Origin: CAIUVD01 sp044338255
GTDB taxonomy: Bacteria > Planctomycetota > UBA11346
Direction: 5' to 3'
NCBI GenBank assembly: GCA_044338255.1
Contig: JBIILZ010000037.1
Coordinates: 1-32,681 of the forward strand
DNA: 32,681 nucleotides
In this document: positions 31,869 through 32,681 of the stretch, piece by piece
Numbering within the stretch: position 1 is the first letter of the stretch
How the letters are laid out: each line of letters begins with the position of its first letter
The notes under the pieces: model-generated
Told to the model about the DNA's origin: nothing
Database searches by the model: none
What the model saw: only the letters and a program-made list of their open reading frames with translations
Translations under genes and position numbers: made by a program

Positions 31869-32681
31869 TCATGCGCTCAAGGCTCTTTTTGCAGATCGAA
31901 CCAAGGCCGGATCAACACCGAAAGCCGTGGCAACCTCCTGAGTCTTGGCCTCGGGATGTTGGGCTAGGTGTTCCCTGACGGCGGCGGTCTTGCTGGGTGG
32001 CTTTTCCGGCCGTGGCTTCAATGACCACACGCGCCGCCGATCTTGCTCCCAGGTGTAGGCAAAGCCCTCAGCTTCGCTTTCGGCAAGGGCCGCTTCCATG
32101 TCGGTCCACTTTACCCGCTTCCGCCTTGCCGCCGCTTTGAGTGCAGTTACTGGCGTAGGCTCATCCGTGAGCAGCCCGATCAGGCAGCCACGTGCCGCAC
32201 TGGTATCGCCCGGCTCTTTGGTTCCTGCCAATCTTGTCGGATCTGCATACGGATCTACCTCCCACCGGCCTGCTTCATTCCATGACAAAACACGCGGCTT
32301 GGGTGATGCCCACGAACGCAGACTTCCGGTCATGACGACCTTTTCGGGGTCCGCGTGGGCGATCAGGGTTACATGAGAGTCGGTAGCTCGCGATTGAGCC
32401 CCCGCACCCGACCCAACGTCAGTATTTGCCTTGCCGGCCTGTGAGCCCTTGGAGGAATGCACGATCAGTACGAACGCGGCCTTCATGTGCCCTGCCGTAC
32501 GGTCAATGGTGTTGTACAGGGCGGTTGTTTGGGCGTTATCGTTCTCGGAATGTCCTTTTGGATACATGCGATAAAGGGCATCCAGCACAATGAGGGGTTG
32601 TGTCCCGTCAAGTGGTGTAAGTTGTCTGGTGGTGTCGGTGGTGATTTCGAACGTGGAAAAAGCGAGGTCCATCATCAGGAG
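31869..32681 (-). CDS. RepA-like hexameric helicase/NTPase, truncated by the window edge
   Basis: The visible 270 residues are the C-terminal part of a RecA-fold NTPase of the AAA_25/RepA type found on plasmids, integrated elements and phages. Walker B is PLIVLDALYRMYP; HSSKGSQ followed by DVGSGAGAQSRATDSH is the family's sensor region. After that comes a winged-helix segment (about 175-225) and a short C-terminal helix-turn-helix (TQEVATAFGVDPALVRSAK). The Walker A loop must lie beyond base 32681, since the frame stays open to the edge. The protein probably unwinds DNA for replication of the element. No integrase is seen in the window. Confidence 0.75.
   Translation of the reverse strand, partial: LLMMDLAFSTFEITTDTTRQLTPLDGTQPLIVLDALYRMYPKGHSENDNAQTTALYNTIDRTAGHMKAAFVLIVHSSKGSQAGKANTDVGSGAGAQSRATDSHVTLIAHADPEKVVMTGSLRSWASPKPRVLSWNEAGRWEVDPYADPTRLAGTKEPGDTSAARGCLIGLLTDEPTPVTALKAAARRKRVKWTDMEAALAESEAEGFAYTWEQDRRRVWSLKPRPEKPPSKTAAVREHLAQHPEAKTQEVATAFGVDPALVRSAKRALSA

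Overview
The window is GC-rich bacterial chromosome with a mobile-element edge at its right end. The housekeeping gene content, the csrA-fliW pair, a FliK/FlhB-like flagellar cluster, a DUF4340-type protein, few clear Shine-Dalgarno sequences and a eukaryote-like phosphoglycerate kinase fit a flagellated Gram-negative bacterium. I would place it in the PVC superphylum (Planctomycetota or Verrucomicrobiota), but this is inference from gene content and not a phylogenetic result.

Layout. 1-2278: a degenerate palindromic repeat, then an OmpR-type response regulator and its sensor kinase, overlapping by 4 bp. 2330-4024 (minus): a MntP-type manganese exporter and thiazole synthase ThiG. 4111-6443: a nonamer tandem array and an orphan dCache sensor kinase. 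6466-7482: a 23-copy heptamer array and a CHAD protein. 7612-11055 (plus): pgk, galE and two unknown small genes. 11074-14788 (plus): proA, a nitrilase-family hydrolase, sufE, an esterase and a ferredoxin, closed by a strong intrinsic terminator. 14943-15740 (minus): csrA and fliW. 15896-21161 (plus): a small membrane protein, the sigma-28 factor, a very long FliK-like protein, an FlhB-C-terminus-like protein and miaA. 21162-23348 (minus): a PAS/PAS hybrid kinase. 23713-29940 (minus): one compact cluster trpG/pabA, scpB, DUF4340, rsmA, a parvulin-type isomerase and aroK, with overlaps or gaps of only a few bases. 30145-30221: tRNA-Arg(ACG) with its own terminator. 30262-32681: lower-GC, palindrome-rich DNA, an unknown multi-span membrane protein and a truncated RepA-like helicase. 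This last part looks like the left end of an element integrated next to the tRNA gene.

How genes work together. CsrA, FliW, sigma-28, the FliK-like protein and the FlhB-like protein form a flagellar assembly and regulation island. FliW and CsrA are known partners in post-transcriptional flagellin control. The trpG-to-aroK cluster mixes chorismate metabolism, chromosome segregation, rRNA methylation and protein folding under apparent translational coupling.

The most striking trait is the large number of short tandem repeats (units of 7 to 18 bp, 2 to 23 copies). They sit in gene ends, linkers and intergenic gaps. Inside genes every unit is a multiple of three; between genes units of 7, 10 and 11 bp also occur. 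A second trait is a palindromic intergenic repeat at the left edge with partial relatives elsewhere in the window.
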